This document shows, piece by piece, positions 43,574 through 52,325 of a stretch of DNA of 64,000 nt (positions are counted from its first letter, which is position 1; each line of letters begins with the position of its first letter). The stretch spans positions 370,198 to 434,197 of the forward strand of contig NZ_VOBR01000006.1 in NCBI RefSeq assembly GCF_007845675.1, given 5' to 3'. Position numbers and translations under genes: made by a program. This stretch comes from Lentzea tibetensis (GTDB lineage Bacteria; Actinomycetota; Actinomycetes; Mycobacteriales; Pseudonocardiaceae). Below the pieces are notes generated by a model. It saw nothing but the letters and a program-made list of their open reading frames with translations. It searched no databases and was not told where the DNA came from.

Positions 43574-43675
43574 TTGGTGAGGCATCCGCCGCAACCTCCC
43601 TTCCAGGGAACAGAAGCAGGAACTGTTCGGCGCGAGCCGAACGGACAATCCCGGCCGTCCGGCCGGGAAGACGTC
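43574..43675 (+). ncRNA. Candidate omega-RNA right-end region
   Basis: Between the tnpB stop and the element's right end are two compact hairpins: GTTCGGC/GCCGAAC (43625-43631, 43636-43642, loop 4) and CCCGGCC/GGCCGGG (43650-43656, 43661-43667, loop 4). This position and shape match the 3' part of TnpB guide RNAs, which usually begin inside tnpB. If so, the guide would be read from the first bases of scpA's 3' end beyond 43675. Expression is not visible from sequence. Confidence 0.45.
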
Positions 43676-44483
43676 AACCGTATTCCTCGTCTTCGTCGCG
43701 GGCGACGGCCCGCGCTTCCTCCACCGACCCACCGACCCAGGTCACCTGCAACGGCCCCAACGGGTCGGGCTGCTCGAACGCCAGCACCTTCTCCCGGTAC
43801 AACTCCAGCAAGGCCAGGAACCGGGCAACGACGTCCATCGTCTCCGAACAGTCGGAAACCAACTCGGCAAAGGTGGCCGTCCCGGCCGCGGCCAAGCGGG
43901 AACGCAACAACTCGGCGTGCTCCCGAACGGACACCCGATGCTGGTGAATGTGCGCGACGGACACTGTCTTAGCGGCCTTGGGCCGAAAGGCGGCGGCGGC
44001 GATCTCGGCGAACCGCGCGGGCGATACGCCGAGCATCACCTCGGGCAACAACCCTTCGTACCGCTGCTCCAATGCGACAGAACGCGGATACCGCCGATAA
44101 GCCCCTTGCTCCAACTCGGCGAACAACGCCGCGACCTGCTTGTAGGCCCGGTACTGCAAGAGTCGCGCGAACAACAGGTCGCGTGCCTCCAAGAGGGCCA
44201 GATCGTCTTCGTCCTCGACGTCGCCCGCGGGCAACAACCGGGCGGCCTTCAAATCGAGCAATGTCGCCGCGATGACGAGGAACTCGGTCGTCTCGTCCAA
44301 GTCCCACGAGTCGCCGAGTGCGCGGATGTGCGCGATGAAGTCGTCGGTGACGGTGTGCAGCGCCACCTCGGTGACGTCCAGGGTGTGCTGGGAGATCAGC
44401 TGCAGCAGGAGGTCGAACGGCCCCTCGAAGTTCGTCAGCTTGACCTTGAACCTGCCGTCGCCCTCAACAGACGGTTCAGTCAC
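43674..44483 (-). CDS. scpA: Segregation and condensation protein A
   Basis: A 269-residue kleisin. The N-terminal F-E-G-P-F-D-L-L-L-Q-L-I SMC-binding helix and the C-terminal winged helix (V-V-A-R-F-L-A-L-L-E-L-Y-R) are complete. It bridges SMC heads together with ScpB for chromosome organisation. The stop TGA (43674-43676) lies inside the right-end GTCAAC of the TnpB element, so the last codons may derive from the insertion. It overlaps the upstream RHH-type gene by 4 nt. Confidence 0.92.
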   Translation of the reverse strand: MTEPSVEGDGRFKVKLTNFEGPFDLLLQLISQHTLDVTEVALHTVTDDFIAHIRALGDSWDLDETTEFLVIAATLLDLKAARLLPAGDVEDEDDLALLEARDLLFARLLQYRAYKQVAALFAELEQGAYRRYPRSVALEQRYEGLLPEVMLGVSPARFAEIAAAAFRPKAAKTVSVAHIHQHRVSVREHAELLRSRLAAAGTATFAELVSDCSETMDVVARFLALLELYREKVLAFEQPDPLGPLQVTWVGGSVEEARAVARDEDEEYG

Positions 44484-44797
44484 TGCTCGCGCAACCTACG
44501 CACGAGCAACGAGTCGGCGCCCGATGACTCCAGGTCGTCCAGCACGATCGCGATGGCCTCGCGCACCACGCGGCCGCGGTCCACGCCCAGCGAGTGCGAC
44601 CCGCGCAGCTCGAGGCGGGCCTGCTCCAGCGCGAGCAGCTCCTCGTCGGACACGTACACCGTGATCTTCGTGGTGTGCTTCTCTCGACCGCTCCCCCGCC
44701 GTTGCGCGGGAGGCTCGTCCGTGGACGAGGTGGCGGGAGCAGCCGAGGTGAGGCGGAACAGCTCAGCCGCGCCCGGCAGTGAAGGGCGACGGTTCAC
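44480..44797 (-). CDS. Small RHH-like protein between parA and scpA
   Basis: A 105-residue protein. The C-terminal half (K-I-T-V-Y-V-S-D-E-E-L-L-A-L-E-Q-A-R, then D-R-G-R-V-V-R-E-A-I-A-I-V-L-D-D-L) has a ribbon-helix-helix look; the N-terminal 40 residues are disordered. The gene sits between the ParA-like and ScpA genes with 4-nt overlaps on both sides, so it is part of the segregation operon. It could bind DNA as a ParA partner; there is no adjacent classical parB. This is inference from fold pattern and context. Confidence 0.75.
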   Translation of the reverse strand: MNRRPSLPGAAELFRLTSAAPATSSTDEPPAQRRGSGREKHTTKITVYVSDEELLALEQARLELRGSHSLGVDRGRVVREAIAIVLDDLESSGADSLLVRRLREQ

Positions 44798-45729
44798 CTG
44801 GCGATCACCTCACGGGCCAGTGCGCGGTACGCCTGCGCGCCCGCCGAGCGCGGGGCCCAGCGGGTGATCGGCTCGCCCGCGACCGTGGTCTCGGGGAACC
44901 GGACGGTGCGGTTGATGACGGTGTCGAACACGATGTCGCCGAACGCCTCGACGACGCGCGCCATCACCTCGCGGGAGTGCAGGGTGCGGTGGTCGTACAT
45001 GGTCGCGAGGATGCCGGTGATCTCCAGCTTGGGGTTCAAGCGTTCCTTGACCTTCTCGATGGTGTCGATGAGCAGCGCGACCCCGCGCAGCGAGAAGAAC
45101 TCGCACTCGAGCGGGATCAGCACTCCGTCCGCGGCCGCGAGGGCGTTCACCGTGAGCAGGCCGAGCGAGGGCTGGCAGTCCACCAGCACGTAGTCGTAGT
45201 GGTCTATCACCGGACGCAGCGTGCGGACGAGCGTGTGCTCCCTGCCGACCTCGGACACGAGCTGGATCTCGGCCGCGGACAGGTCGATGTTCGACGGGAG
45301 CAGGTCCATGTCGTCGACGCCGGTGTTGCGGATGACGTCGCGGACGCCGCAGTCGCGTTCCATGATGACGTTGTAGATCGTCTGGTCGAGCTGGTGCGGG
45401 TGGATGCCGAGGCCGACCGACAGCGCTCCCTGCGGGTCGAAGTCCACCAGCAGCACGCGTCTGCCGTACTCGGCCAGCGCGGCACCCAGGTTGATGGTCG
45501 ACGTCGTCTTGCCCACGCCGCCCTTCTGGTTGCAGACCGCGAGGATCTTCGCGGGGCCGTGCTGCAGCACGCCCGGTGGTTCGGGCGTGTGGCGGCGCGG
45601 GCGACCGGTCGGACCGATGCCACCGACCTGCTCGGGTGCGACGTCGTCGACGGGCGCGGCGTGAGGAGCCAGGCTCAGGTCAACGGGAGGACGCGGCGCG
45701 AAGCGCTCGGCGTGCTCTGGTGTCGACAT
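44794..45729 (-). CDS. ParA-family ATPase
   Basis: A 311-residue ParA/MinD-type ATPase. The deviant Walker A Q-K-G-G-V-G-K-T-T lies near residue 69, followed by D-F-D-P-Q-G and the V-D-C-Q-P-S-L-G motif. Residues 1-55 are a proline-rich, likely disordered extension. Dynamic ATP-driven positioning of the chromosome or the SMC complex is the expected role. In actinobacteria this gene leads the parA-scpA-scpB-rluB operon and is distinct from the origin-proximal parAB. Promoter must lie in 45730-45829. Confidence 0.9.
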   Translation of the reverse strand: MSTPEHAERFAPRPPVDLSLAPHAAPVDDVAPEQVGGIGPTGRPRRHTPEPPGVLQHGPAKILAVCNQKGGVGKTTSTINLGAALAEYGRRVLLVDFDPQGALSVGLGIHPHQLDQTIYNVIMERDCGVRDVIRNTGVDDMDLLPSNIDLSAAEIQLVSEVGREHTLVRTLRPVIDHYDYVLVDCQPSLGLLTVNALAAADGVLIPLECEFFSLRGVALLIDTIEKVKERLNPKLEITGILATMYDHRTLHSREVMARVVEAFGDIVFDTVINRTVRFPETTVAGEPITRWAPRSAGAQAYRALAREVIAR

Positions 45730-45829
45730 GGCCCGGTAACCTCACTGCTCGTAGTCGTCTCTCCGGGCGCAGCCTAGGCCGACGATGTATCAGCGGCAAC
45801 GCGCCTCGCCGAGGACCGTCACACTGAGG

Positions 45830-46150
45830 TCAAGCAGGTACATCCGTTCGGGTGGCAGCCGAAAGGACCACGTCGAGCAATCCGGGGAACAACCTGTCGA
45901 GGTCTTCGCGGCGCAGCGACACCCAACGCTGGTTGCCCCGGCATCGTGTCCGGGTCACCCCGGCCTCTCGCAGGACGCGCAGATGTTGGGACAACGTCGA
46001 CTTCGCGACCCCCACTTCGAACGCTCCGCAGAGGCGTTCGCCGTCGGCTTGTATCTGCCGTACGACGGCAAGCCGGGTCGGATCACTCAACGCGTGCAAC
46101 ACAGCGGGAAGGTCGATCGCCTCGAGGAGCGGCTCGTCCAAGTTCGGCAC
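45830..46150 (-). CDS. ArsR-family transcriptional regulator
   Basis: A 106-residue winged-helix protein (L-S-D-P-T-R-L-A-V-V-R-Q-I, then S-T-L-S-Q-H-L-R-V-L-R-E-A-G-V recognition helix). No metal-binding Cys pair of the ArsR/SmtB kind is obvious (a single Cys at the helix preceding the DNA-binding motif), so the inducer is unknown. Start GTG at 46150. It follows xerD by 24 nt and is not a usual member of this operon, so it may have been inserted. Confidence 0.85.
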   Translation of the reverse strand: MPNLDEPLLEAIDLPAVLHALSDPTRLAVVRQIQADGERLCGAFEVGVAKSTLSQHLRVLREAGVTRTRCRGNQRWVSLRREDLDRLFPGLLDVVLSAATRTDVPA

Positions 46151-46174
46151 GTTTACACCGTACCCGTGGATGCC

Positions 46175-47062
46175 TCACATTCCAGTGGCACGTGGGTGAG
46201 CGGTCGCATAAACCTCGCGCAAAGTCGTAACTGTGACCAACGTGTAGACCTGAGTGGTCGTAACGGACGCATGCCCTAGCAACTCTTGGACCACACGCAC
46301 ATCCGCGCCTCCTTCGAGGAGGTGCGTCGCGAACGAGTGCCGCAACGTGTGCGGTGAGACGGGGGCCAGAATTCCGGCCTCCTCCGCCGCCGTTTTGAGC
46401 ACCTGCCAGGCCGACTGGCGCGAGAGCCGCCCGCCACGCGTGTTGAGGAACAAGGCGGGCGTGCCGCGTCCCTTTGCGGCCAAAGCGGGTCGCGCTCTCA
46501 CCAAATAGGAGTCAACGGCGGCCAGCGCCGGACGGCCGACAGGAACGATGCGCTGTTTGCCACCTTTGCCGTCCAAAAGGACGGTCCGCTCCTCCGCGTC
46601 AATGTCGTCCACGTCCAAACCGACGACCTCCGAGATGCGCGCGCCCGTCGAGTAGAGGAGTTCCAGCAACGCCTTGTCGCGCGGATTGGACACGTTGTCC
46701 AGCAACTGGAGCACCTGGTCGACCGGCAACGCCTTGGGCAGCCGCTTCGGCGGCGACGGCGGGTGCACGGCGCGCGCGGCGTCGTGCGGCACCAGTCCTT
46801 CCCGGTGCGCGAAGCGGTGCAGCCCGCGCACGGCCACGAGCGTGCGGGCGGCGGACGACGCGGCGAGACCGCTCTCGCGCAACGTCGCGAGGAACTCGCT
46901 GACGTGCCCCTCGCTCACCTCCTCGAGCGCGGTGACGCCGCGTTCGGTCAGGTGCTCGTCGTAGCGGCGCAGGTCGCGCGAGTACGAGTCGAGCGTGTTG
47001 TGCGCGGTGCCGCGTTCGACCGCGAGGTGGTCGAGGTAGGTGGCGATGACCTCAGCGATCAC
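46175..47062 (-). CDS. xerD: Site-specific tyrosine recombinase
   Basis: A 295-residue XerD-type recombinase: N-terminal SAM-like core-binding domain ([13 protein letters not shown]) and catalytic domain with Arg in A-R-I-S-E-V, H-T-L-R-H, H in L-L-G-H and Tyr in Q-V-Y-T. It resolves chromosome dimers at dif with XerC at cell division. GTG at 47062 overlaps the ald stop by 4 nt. The position between Nudix and parA is the core actinobacterial one, so it is not a phage integrase. Confidence 0.93.
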   Translation of the reverse strand: MIAEVIATYLDHLAVERGTAHNTLDSYSRDLRRYDEHLTERGVTALEEVSEGHVSEFLATLRESGLAASSAARTLVAVRGLHRFAHREGLVPHDAARAVHPPSPPKRLPKALPVDQVLQLLDNVSNPRDKALLELLYSTGARISEVVGLDVDDIDAEERTVLLDGKGGKQRIVPVGRPALAAVDSYLVRARPALAAKGRGTPALFLNTRGGRLSRQSAWQVLKTAAEEAGILAPVSPHTLRHSFATHLLEGGADVRVVQELLGHASVTTTQVYTLVTVTTLREVYATAHPRATGM

Positions 47063-48132
47063 CCCGACAGCCCTTCGAGGACGATCCGTCCGTCCACCGC
47101 GTTCACGCCCTTCGCCAGTGCCGGGTCGGCGGCGACCGCGGCTTCGAAACCCTTGTCCGCCAACGCGAGCACGTACGGCAGCGTCACGTTGGTGAGCGCC
47201 CAGGTCGAGGTGTTCGGCACCGCGCCGGGCATGTTCGCGACGCAATAGAACACGGAGTCGTGCACCCGGTACGTCGGGTCGGCGTGCGTCGTCGGCCGCG
47301 AGTCCTCGAAGCACCCGCCCTGGTCGATGGCGATGTCCACGAGCACCGAACCGGGCCGCATCCGCGACACCAGGTCGTTGCTGACGAGCTTCGGCGCCTT
47401 CGCGCCCGGCACGAGCACCGCGCCGATCACCAGATCCGCCCAGCGGCAGGCCTTCTCGACCTCGTAGGCGTTGCTGGCGATCGTCTGGAGGTGGCCGCGG
47501 TAGGTGAAGTCGATCTGCCGCAGGCGGTTGACGTTGTTGTCCAGCACGATCGTCTCGGCCTGCAGGCCGACGGCCATCGTCGCCGCGTTCAGCCCGGCGA
47601 CCCCGGCGCCGATCACCGCGACCTTGCCCGCCGCGACACCGGGCGCGCCCCCGAGCAGCACGCCGCGGCCGCCCTGCGCGCGTTCGAGGCAGTGCGCGCC
47701 GACCTGCGCCGCCATCCGCCCGGCGATCTCGCTCATCGGCGCGAGCAGCGGCAGCGAGCCGTCCGGCAGCTGCACGGTCTCGTAGGCGATGGCGGTGATG
47801 CCGGAGTCCAGGATCGCCTTCGTGCACTCAGGACTGGCCGCGAGGTGCAGGTAGGTGAAGAGGACCTGGCCGGACCGCATGCGGTGGTACTCGTCCGCGA
47901 TCGGCTCCTTGACCTTGAGCACGAGCTCGGCGTCCCGCCACACGTCGTCGGCGGTCGGCACGATCGTCGCGCCCGCCTCCTCGTACTCGTGGTCGGGGAA
48001 GGACGACCCGGCGCCCGCGTCGGTCTCGACGACCACCCGGTGCCCGCGGCGCATCAGCTCGACCACACCCGCCGGCGTGATGGCCACCCGGTACTCGTGG
48101 TTCTTGATCTCCCGAGGGACTCCGACCAACAT
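47059..48132 (-). CDS. ald: Alanine dehydrogenase
   Basis: A 357-residue NAD-dependent alanine dehydrogenase ([15 protein letters not shown] start, M-S-E-I-A-G-R-M near 135, and the NAD-binding G-A-G-V-A-G-L-N-A). It converts L-alanine to pyruvate and ammonia and back, linking nitrogen and carbon metabolism. The ATG at 48132 starts the conserved N terminus. It is divergent from the DUF1707/TM2 gene, with a 52-bp shared promoter. Confidence 0.93.
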   Translation of the reverse strand: MLVGVPREIKNHEYRVAITPAGVVELMRRGHRVVVETDAGAGSSFPDHEYEEAGATIVPTADDVWRDAELVLKVKEPIADEYHRMRSGQVLFTYLHLAASPECTKAILDSGITAIAYETVQLPDGSLPLLAPMSEIAGRMAAQVGAHCLERAQGGRGVLLGGAPGVAAGKVAVIGAGVAGLNAATMAVGLQAETIVLDNNVNRLRQIDFTYRGHLQTIASNAYEVEKACRWADLVIGAVLVPGAKAPKLVSNDLVSRMRPGSVLVDIAIDQGGCFEDSRPTTHADPTYRVHDSVFYCVANMPGAVPNTSTWALTNVTLPYVLALADKGFEAAVAADPALAKGVNAVDGRIVLEGLSG

Positions 48133-48184
48133 CGTCGCAGCGTATTCCGCACAACCCCGAGTCGCATCGGATAGCGTCCGCGTC

Positions 48185-48802
48185 GTGTCAGAAGCTTTCG
48201 GCGCCGAGCACCAGCGCATCGGCAACCAGCAGCGCGAAGAAGCGATCAACGCGCTCAACGACCACTTCGCGGCGGGCCGCGTCGACATCGGCGAGTACCA
48301 GAACAGGGTGAGCAGCGCGACCAACGCGCAGACCTACCAAGAACTCGCGATGCTGTTCAGCGACCTCCCGCACCCGCACCCGCCGTTCCTGGCACCCGCG
48401 ACACCGCCGCCGTTCCCGACGATGACGATGCCGCCGCCGGCATACACGCCGCCGCCCACGTACACGCCGCCGACGGGGCCCTACACGCCTCCTGCGGGCG
48501 CGTACGTGCCTCCGCCGACCTATGCGGTGCCGCCGACGGCATACGGGTACAACGTCTACGCGCCGTACGGCTACGACCCGCTGACCGGGCAGCCGCTGTC
48601 GGACAAGTCGAAGGTCGTCGCGGGCCTGCTGCAGCTGTTCCTCGGCGGCTTCGGCGTCGGCCGGTTCTACATCGGCGACGTCGGTATCGGCGTCGCGCAG
48701 CTGCTGACGTGCGGCGGCTGCGGCATCTGGGCGCTGGTCGACGCGATCATCCTGCTGGTCAACGGCGGAACGGACGCGCAGGGCCGCAGGCTGCGCGACT
48801 GA
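48185..48802 (+). CDS. DUF1707-TM2 membrane protein
   Basis: A 205-residue protein. Residues 8-60 form a DUF1707 (SHOCT-like) domain (R-E-E-A-I-N-A-L-N-D-H-F-A-A-G-R-V-D-I). A Pro/Thr/Tyr-rich linker follows (60-130), then a TM2 domain: two helices with the G-G-F-G-V-G-R-F-Y-I-G turn. It is probably a membrane-anchored protein of unknown role, common in actinobacteria. GTG at 48185 is chosen to start at the DUF1707 boundary; the frame upstream is antisense to ald. Confidence 0.85.
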   Translation: MSEAFGAEHQRIGNQQREEAINALNDHFAAGRVDIGEYQNRVSSATNAQTYQELAMLFSDLPHPHPPFLAPATPPPFPTMTMPPPAYTPPPTYTPPTGPYTPPAGAYVPPPTYAVPPTAYGYNVYAPYGYDPLTGQPLSDKSKVVAGLLQLFLGGFGVGRFYIGDVGIGVAQLLTCGGCGIWALVDAIILLVNGGTDAQGRRLRD

Positions 48803-48805
48803 CGC

Positions 48806-49201
48806 TCAGAGCACCAGGTTCCGCACCAGCATCCACGTGAGCCCCACTCCCAGGACCACCGATCCGAGCCTCCTGGGAACGGGCCGCGGCTTCTCCCCCT
48901 TGCGGGCCGCGTTCGCCCACCGCAGCCACAGCCACGCGAGCATCGGCAGCCCGGCGACGAGCATGACCGCGTTGAAGTCCCACGCGGCGGCGAAGTCGCC
49001 GTGCAGCAGCGCGTGCACCATCCGGGTGGACCCGCAGGCGGGACAGTCCCAGCCGGTCAGCCAGTTGAACGGGCAGCGCGGCAGCAACGAGTCCGGGTTG
49101 TTCGGGTTCACGAACAGCAGCACGCCGCACCCGGCGGCAGCCGCTGCCAGCGTGATGAAGGGAGCTTTCATCAAGCTCAGCTTTGTGAAAGCTCCCTTCA
49201 T
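48806..49201 (-). CDS. DUF2752 membrane protein
   Basis: About 131 residues with three hydrophobic segments and the DUF2752 signature C-P-F-N-W-L-T-G-W-D-C-P-A-C-G-S-T-R. Function is unknown. ATG at 49201 has GAGGTGAT six bases upstream; its first 15 codons run through a near-perfect inverted repeat, and an in-frame ATG at 49171 after the repeat would also give a complete domain. It follows the Nudix gene by 5 nt. Confidence 0.78.
   Translation of the reverse strand: MKGAFTKLSLMKAPFITLAAAAAGCGVLLFVNPNNPDSLLPRCPFNWLTGWDCPACGSTRMVHALLHGDFAAAWDFNAVMLVAGLPMLAWLWLRWANAARKGEKPRPVPRRLGSVVLGVGLTWMLVRNLVL
49155..49201. repeat. Palindromic repeat overlapping the DUF2752 start
   Basis: ATGAAGGGAGCTTTCA (49155-49170) and TGAAAGCTCCCTTCAT (49186-49201) are a perfect 16-bp inverted repeat with a 15-nt spacer. 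It encodes the first residues of the DUF2752 protein on the minus strand. Similar ATGAAGG-type palindromes are common in related genomes, so it may be a REP-like element captured by the gene. Confidence 0.7.
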
Positions 49202-49206
49202 GAAGA

Positions 49207-49830
49207 TCACCTCAGGCCGCGGGCCGCGAAACGGGTCGGGCGGTCGCGCCACGGGGCGTCGGCGGGACGGGCGGACGCCCGGCCCTCGACGACCTCGCGC
49301 GCGGCCAGCAGTCCACCGACCGCGGACGAGTTGACGATCTCACCGGAGAACACCATCGACACCGCGTCGGACAACGGGAAGCGGTGGATCTCCAGGTCCG
49401 CCTCCTCCTCGCCCTGATGATCACGTTCCACAGTGGACAGACCCTGGGCGAGGTAGACGCGGACGACCTCGTCGGTGAAACCCGGTGACGCGGCCACGTC
49501 CACGAGCGTCGACCACCACTGCGCGGAGAGCCCGACCTCCTCGCCCAGCTCACGCCGCGCACCGTCCACAGGGGACTCGCCCTCGGCGTCGAGCAGGCCG
49601 GCGGGCAGCTCCCACAAGTGGCGGCCGAGCGCGTGCCGGTACTGGTGGATGAGCGTCACGAAGCCCTCGGAGTCGAGCGCGACGACCGCCACCGCACCGG
49701 GGTGCTCGACGATCTCGCGTTTCGCGGTGTCCCCGCCCGGCATCTCGACGTCGTCCACCCGCAGCGCCACGACGCGGCCGATGTGCACGTCCGTCGAGTC
49801 GACGGTCTTGAACTCGTGACGATCACTCAC
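49207..49830 (-). CDS. Nudix hydrolase (ADP-ribose pyrophosphatase type)
   Basis: A 207-residue protein with the Nudix box G-L-L-D-A-E-G-E-S-P...R-R-E-L-G-E-E-V-G-L, preceded by Q-Y-R-H-A-L-G-R-H-L-W-E-L-P-A, typical of ADP-ribose and related nucleotide-sugar diphosphatases. Start GTG at 49830 abuts the pyrG stop. Its place after pyrG is conserved in actinobacteria. Confidence 0.92.
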   Translation of the reverse strand: MSDRHEFKTVDSTDVHIGRVVALRVDDVEMPGGDTAKREIVEHPGAVAVVALDSEGFVTLIHQYRHALGRHLWELPAGLLDAEGESPVDGARRELGEEVGLSAQWWSTLVDVAASPGFTDEVVRVYLAQGLSTVERDHQGEEEADLEIHRFPLSDAVSMVFSGEIVNSSAVGGLLAAREVVEGRASARPADAPWRDRPTRFAARGLR

Positions 49831-51510
49831 TTATTTGACTCCTGCCGTGAGCGGAAGACGTTCCGCGACACGGTAGTCGATCGCCGCCCGAACGAAAGCG
49901 GCGAACAGCGGGTGCGGCTTCGTCGGGCGCGACTTGAGCTCCGGGTGGGCCTGCGTCGCGACGAAGAACGGGTGCACGTCGGCGGGCAGCTCGATGAACT
50001 CGACGAGCCTGCCGTCCGGCGAGACACCGGAGAACACGAGGCCCGCGTCGGCGAGCTTGCCGCGGTAGGCGTTGTTGACCTCGTAGCGGTGGCGGTGCCG
50101 CTCGGACGCCTCGGAGGCACCGTAGGCGTTCGCGACCTGCGAGCCGGGCGTCAGCTTCGCGACGTACGCGCCGAGGCGCATCGTGCCACCCATGTCGCGC
50201 TCGCCGGAGATGACGTCCTGCTGGTCGGCCATCGTGCTGATGACCGGCGCGCCGCCCTCCTCGAACTCGGCCGAGTTGGCGTCCGCGATGCCCGCGAGGT
50301 TCCGCGCGGTCTCGATGACCATGCACTGCAGCCCGAGGCACAGGCCGAGGATCGGCACGCCGCGGGTGCGGGCGTAGGTGATGGCGCCGATCTTGCCCTC
50401 GATGCCGCGCACGCCGAAGCCACCGGGCACGAGCACGCCGTCCAGGCCGGACAGCGCACGCGCCGCGCCCTCTGGCGTCTGGCACTCGTCGGACGGCACC
50501 CACTTGACCTCGACCTTGGCGCGGTGCGCGAAACCACCCGCGCGCAGCGCCTCGGTGACCGACAGGTAGGCGTCCGGCAGGTCGACGTACTTGCCGACGA
50601 GACCGATCCTCACCGTCTCGGACGGGTTGTGGACGCGGTCGAGCAGGTCGCCCCACACGGTCCAGTCGACGTCGCGGAACGGCAGGTCGAGGCGGCGCAC
50701 GACGTACGCGTCGAGGCCTTCGGCGTGCAGGACCTTCGGGATGTCGTAGATGGACGGAGCGTCGACCGCGGCCACGACGGCCTCGTTGTCGACGTCGCAC
50801 ATCAGGCCGATCTTGCGCTTGAGCGCGTCCGGGATCTCCCGGTCCGCGCGGCACACGATGGCGTCCGGCTGGATACCGATGTTGCGCAGCGCGGCGACCG
50901 AGTGCTGCGTCGGCTTGGTCTTCAGCTCACCGGACGGCGCGAGGTACGGCACGAGACTGACGTGCAGGAAGAACACGTTGTCCCGGCCGACGTCGTGCCG
51001 CACCTGGCGGCACGCCTCGAGGAACGGCAGCGACTCGATGTCGCCGACTGTGCCGCCGACCTCGGTGATGACGACGTCCGGCGTGACACCGTCCGCGTCC
51101 GGCTCGGCCATCGCCCTGATCCGGCGCTTGATCTCGTCCGTGATGTGCGGGATGACCTGGACGGTGTCGCCCAGGTACTCGCCGCGCCGCTCCTTGGCGA
51201 TGACCTCGGAGTAGACCTGCCCGGTCGTGACGTTCGCGTCCGCGGTCAGGTCACGAGCGAGGAACCGCTCGTAGTGGCCGATGTCGAGGTCCGTCTCCGC
51301 GCCGTCGTCGGTCACGAAGACCTCGCCGTGCTGGAACGGGTTCATCGTGCCGGGGTCCACGTTGAGGTACGGGTCCAGCTTCTGCATGGTGACCCGCAGA
51401 CCACGGGACGTGAGCAACTGGCCGAGGCTGGAAGCCGTGAGCCCCTTGCCGAGCGAGGAGGCGACGCCTCCCGTGACGAAGACGTGCTTGGTCGTGCGTA
51501 CCTGCTGCAC
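49831..51510 (-). CDS. pyrG: CTP synthase
   Basis: About 559 residues. The synthetase domain starts [16 protein letters not shown] and has [20 protein letters not shown]; the C-terminal glutaminase has the G-L-C-L-G-L-Q nucleophile and the H-P-E motif. It makes CTP from UTP and glutamine. GTG at 51510 (GGGAG upstream) is preferred to the TTG at 51549 because it fits the family N terminus. Expected in the essential core. Confidence 0.95.
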   Translation of the reverse strand: MQQVRTTKHVFVTGGVASSLGKGLTASSLGQLLTSRGLRVTMQKLDPYLNVDPGTMNPFQHGEVFVTDDGAETDLDIGHYERFLARDLTADANVTTGQVYSEVIAKERRGEYLGDTVQVIPHITDEIKRRIRAMAEPDADGVTPDVVITEVGGTVGDIESLPFLEACRQVRHDVGRDNVFFLHVSLVPYLAPSGELKTKPTQHSVAALRNIGIQPDAIVCRADREIPDALKRKIGLMCDVDNEAVVAAVDAPSIYDIPKVLHAEGLDAYVVRRLDLPFRDVDWTVWGDLLDRVHNPSETVRIGLVGKYVDLPDAYLSVTEALRAGGFAHRAKVEVKWVPSDECQTPEGAARALSGLDGVLVPGGFGVRGIEGKIGAITYARTRGVPILGLCLGLQCMVIETARNLAGIADANSAEFEEGGAPVISTMADQQDVISGERDMGGTMRLGAYVAKLTPGSQVANAYGASEASERHRHRYEVNNAYRGKLADAGLVFSGVSPDGRLVEFIELPADVHPFFVATQAHPELKSRPTKPHPLFAAFVRAAIDYRVAERLPLTAGVK

Positions 51511-51658
51511 CAACGAGGGCTCCCGTGGTCCGAAATTGGTGAGGGTCAATCCCCCACGTCCACGGGCCTAAACGCTAACACGCCTTCGGTCACTCAGCGC
51601 ACTCCGACTCGGTGGATCACATCACCCGGTTGGCGGTGCCGCCATCGCACCAACAAGA

Positions 51659-52245
51659 ATCGCCGCGCAGCGGCAGCCCAACCCAGCGGCAGCGGGCAGC
51701 CGTCCCGGCACGGCTCCGTCGAATCGGCGTGTTGGTCGGGCGGGATGCCGAGCAGGGTGAGCGGCCCGGCGGGGCAGCATCGTGAACACAGCGGGGATCA
51801 GGAAACAGGCACGGCCTTCACGATCATTGGTCTTCGACACCACATGATCGAACAGAGGTCGTACTCGCTCACATCGCAGCCGCACCAAGCAACAATCGCC
51901 GCGCAGCGGCAGCCCAACGGGCAGCCCCCACCCGCCCTGGCAGGGTTCCGTCAAAGTCAATTGCCCGCATCCTGCGCGGACACCGGGACATCGAGAACCG
52001 GCTGCACCGGGTCCGTGACGTCACCAACGGCGAAGCCACTCCCGCCCGCGCACCGGCACCGCACCACGCGCCATGGCCAGCCGGCGCAACCTCGCCCTCA
52101 GCGCACACCGCATCACCGGCACCAGCAACATCGCCCAAGCCCTACGCGCCACGGCCCGAGACAACACACGATCGAACCGACGTCGTGCCTGCCTGCGCCG
52201 CAGCAACTCCAGGCAGCCCCCACCCGCCCTGGGGGGCGTCCCTGC
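51659..52245. repeat. Degenerate direct repeats in a 0.8-kb gap without genes
   Basis: The gap 51511-52325 has no supported gene. ATCGCCGCGCAGCGGCAGCC occurs at 51659 and again at 51895. CACATGATCGAACAGAGGTC at 51841 has a diverged copy at 52166, and GCAGCCCCCACCCGCCCTGG occurs at 51921 and 52211. Together they suggest two to three decayed copies of a roughly 300-bp unit. Open frames here have no start signal or recognisable product. Confidence 0.6.
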
Positions 52246-52325
52246 TCCAGTCTATCGACATAGCCGCAGGTCAGCGCGCCATTCGGCGATCTGTGGACAA
52301 CTCGGCCGGTGTGGACAACTCGCGA

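Larger units (their letters stand above)
42311..43675 (+). mobile_element. IS200/IS605-type TnpB-only element between scpB and scpA
   Basis: A single tnpB gene with about 100 bp each side is inserted in the scpA-scpB intergenic space of the minus-strand operon, in opposite orientation. No tnpA is present, so it would rely on a transposase in trans. The right end is set at the GTCAAC at 43673-43678, after two hairpins; the left end is uncertain, somewhere between the scpB ribosome binding site and 42420. Ends of this family are subterminal hairpins, without target duplication. Confidence 0.65.

Noticed and set aside
46175-47062. XerD as a phage or island integrase.
   Set aside because: It is in the conserved actinobacterial position and has XerD features; no att sites or phage genes flank it.
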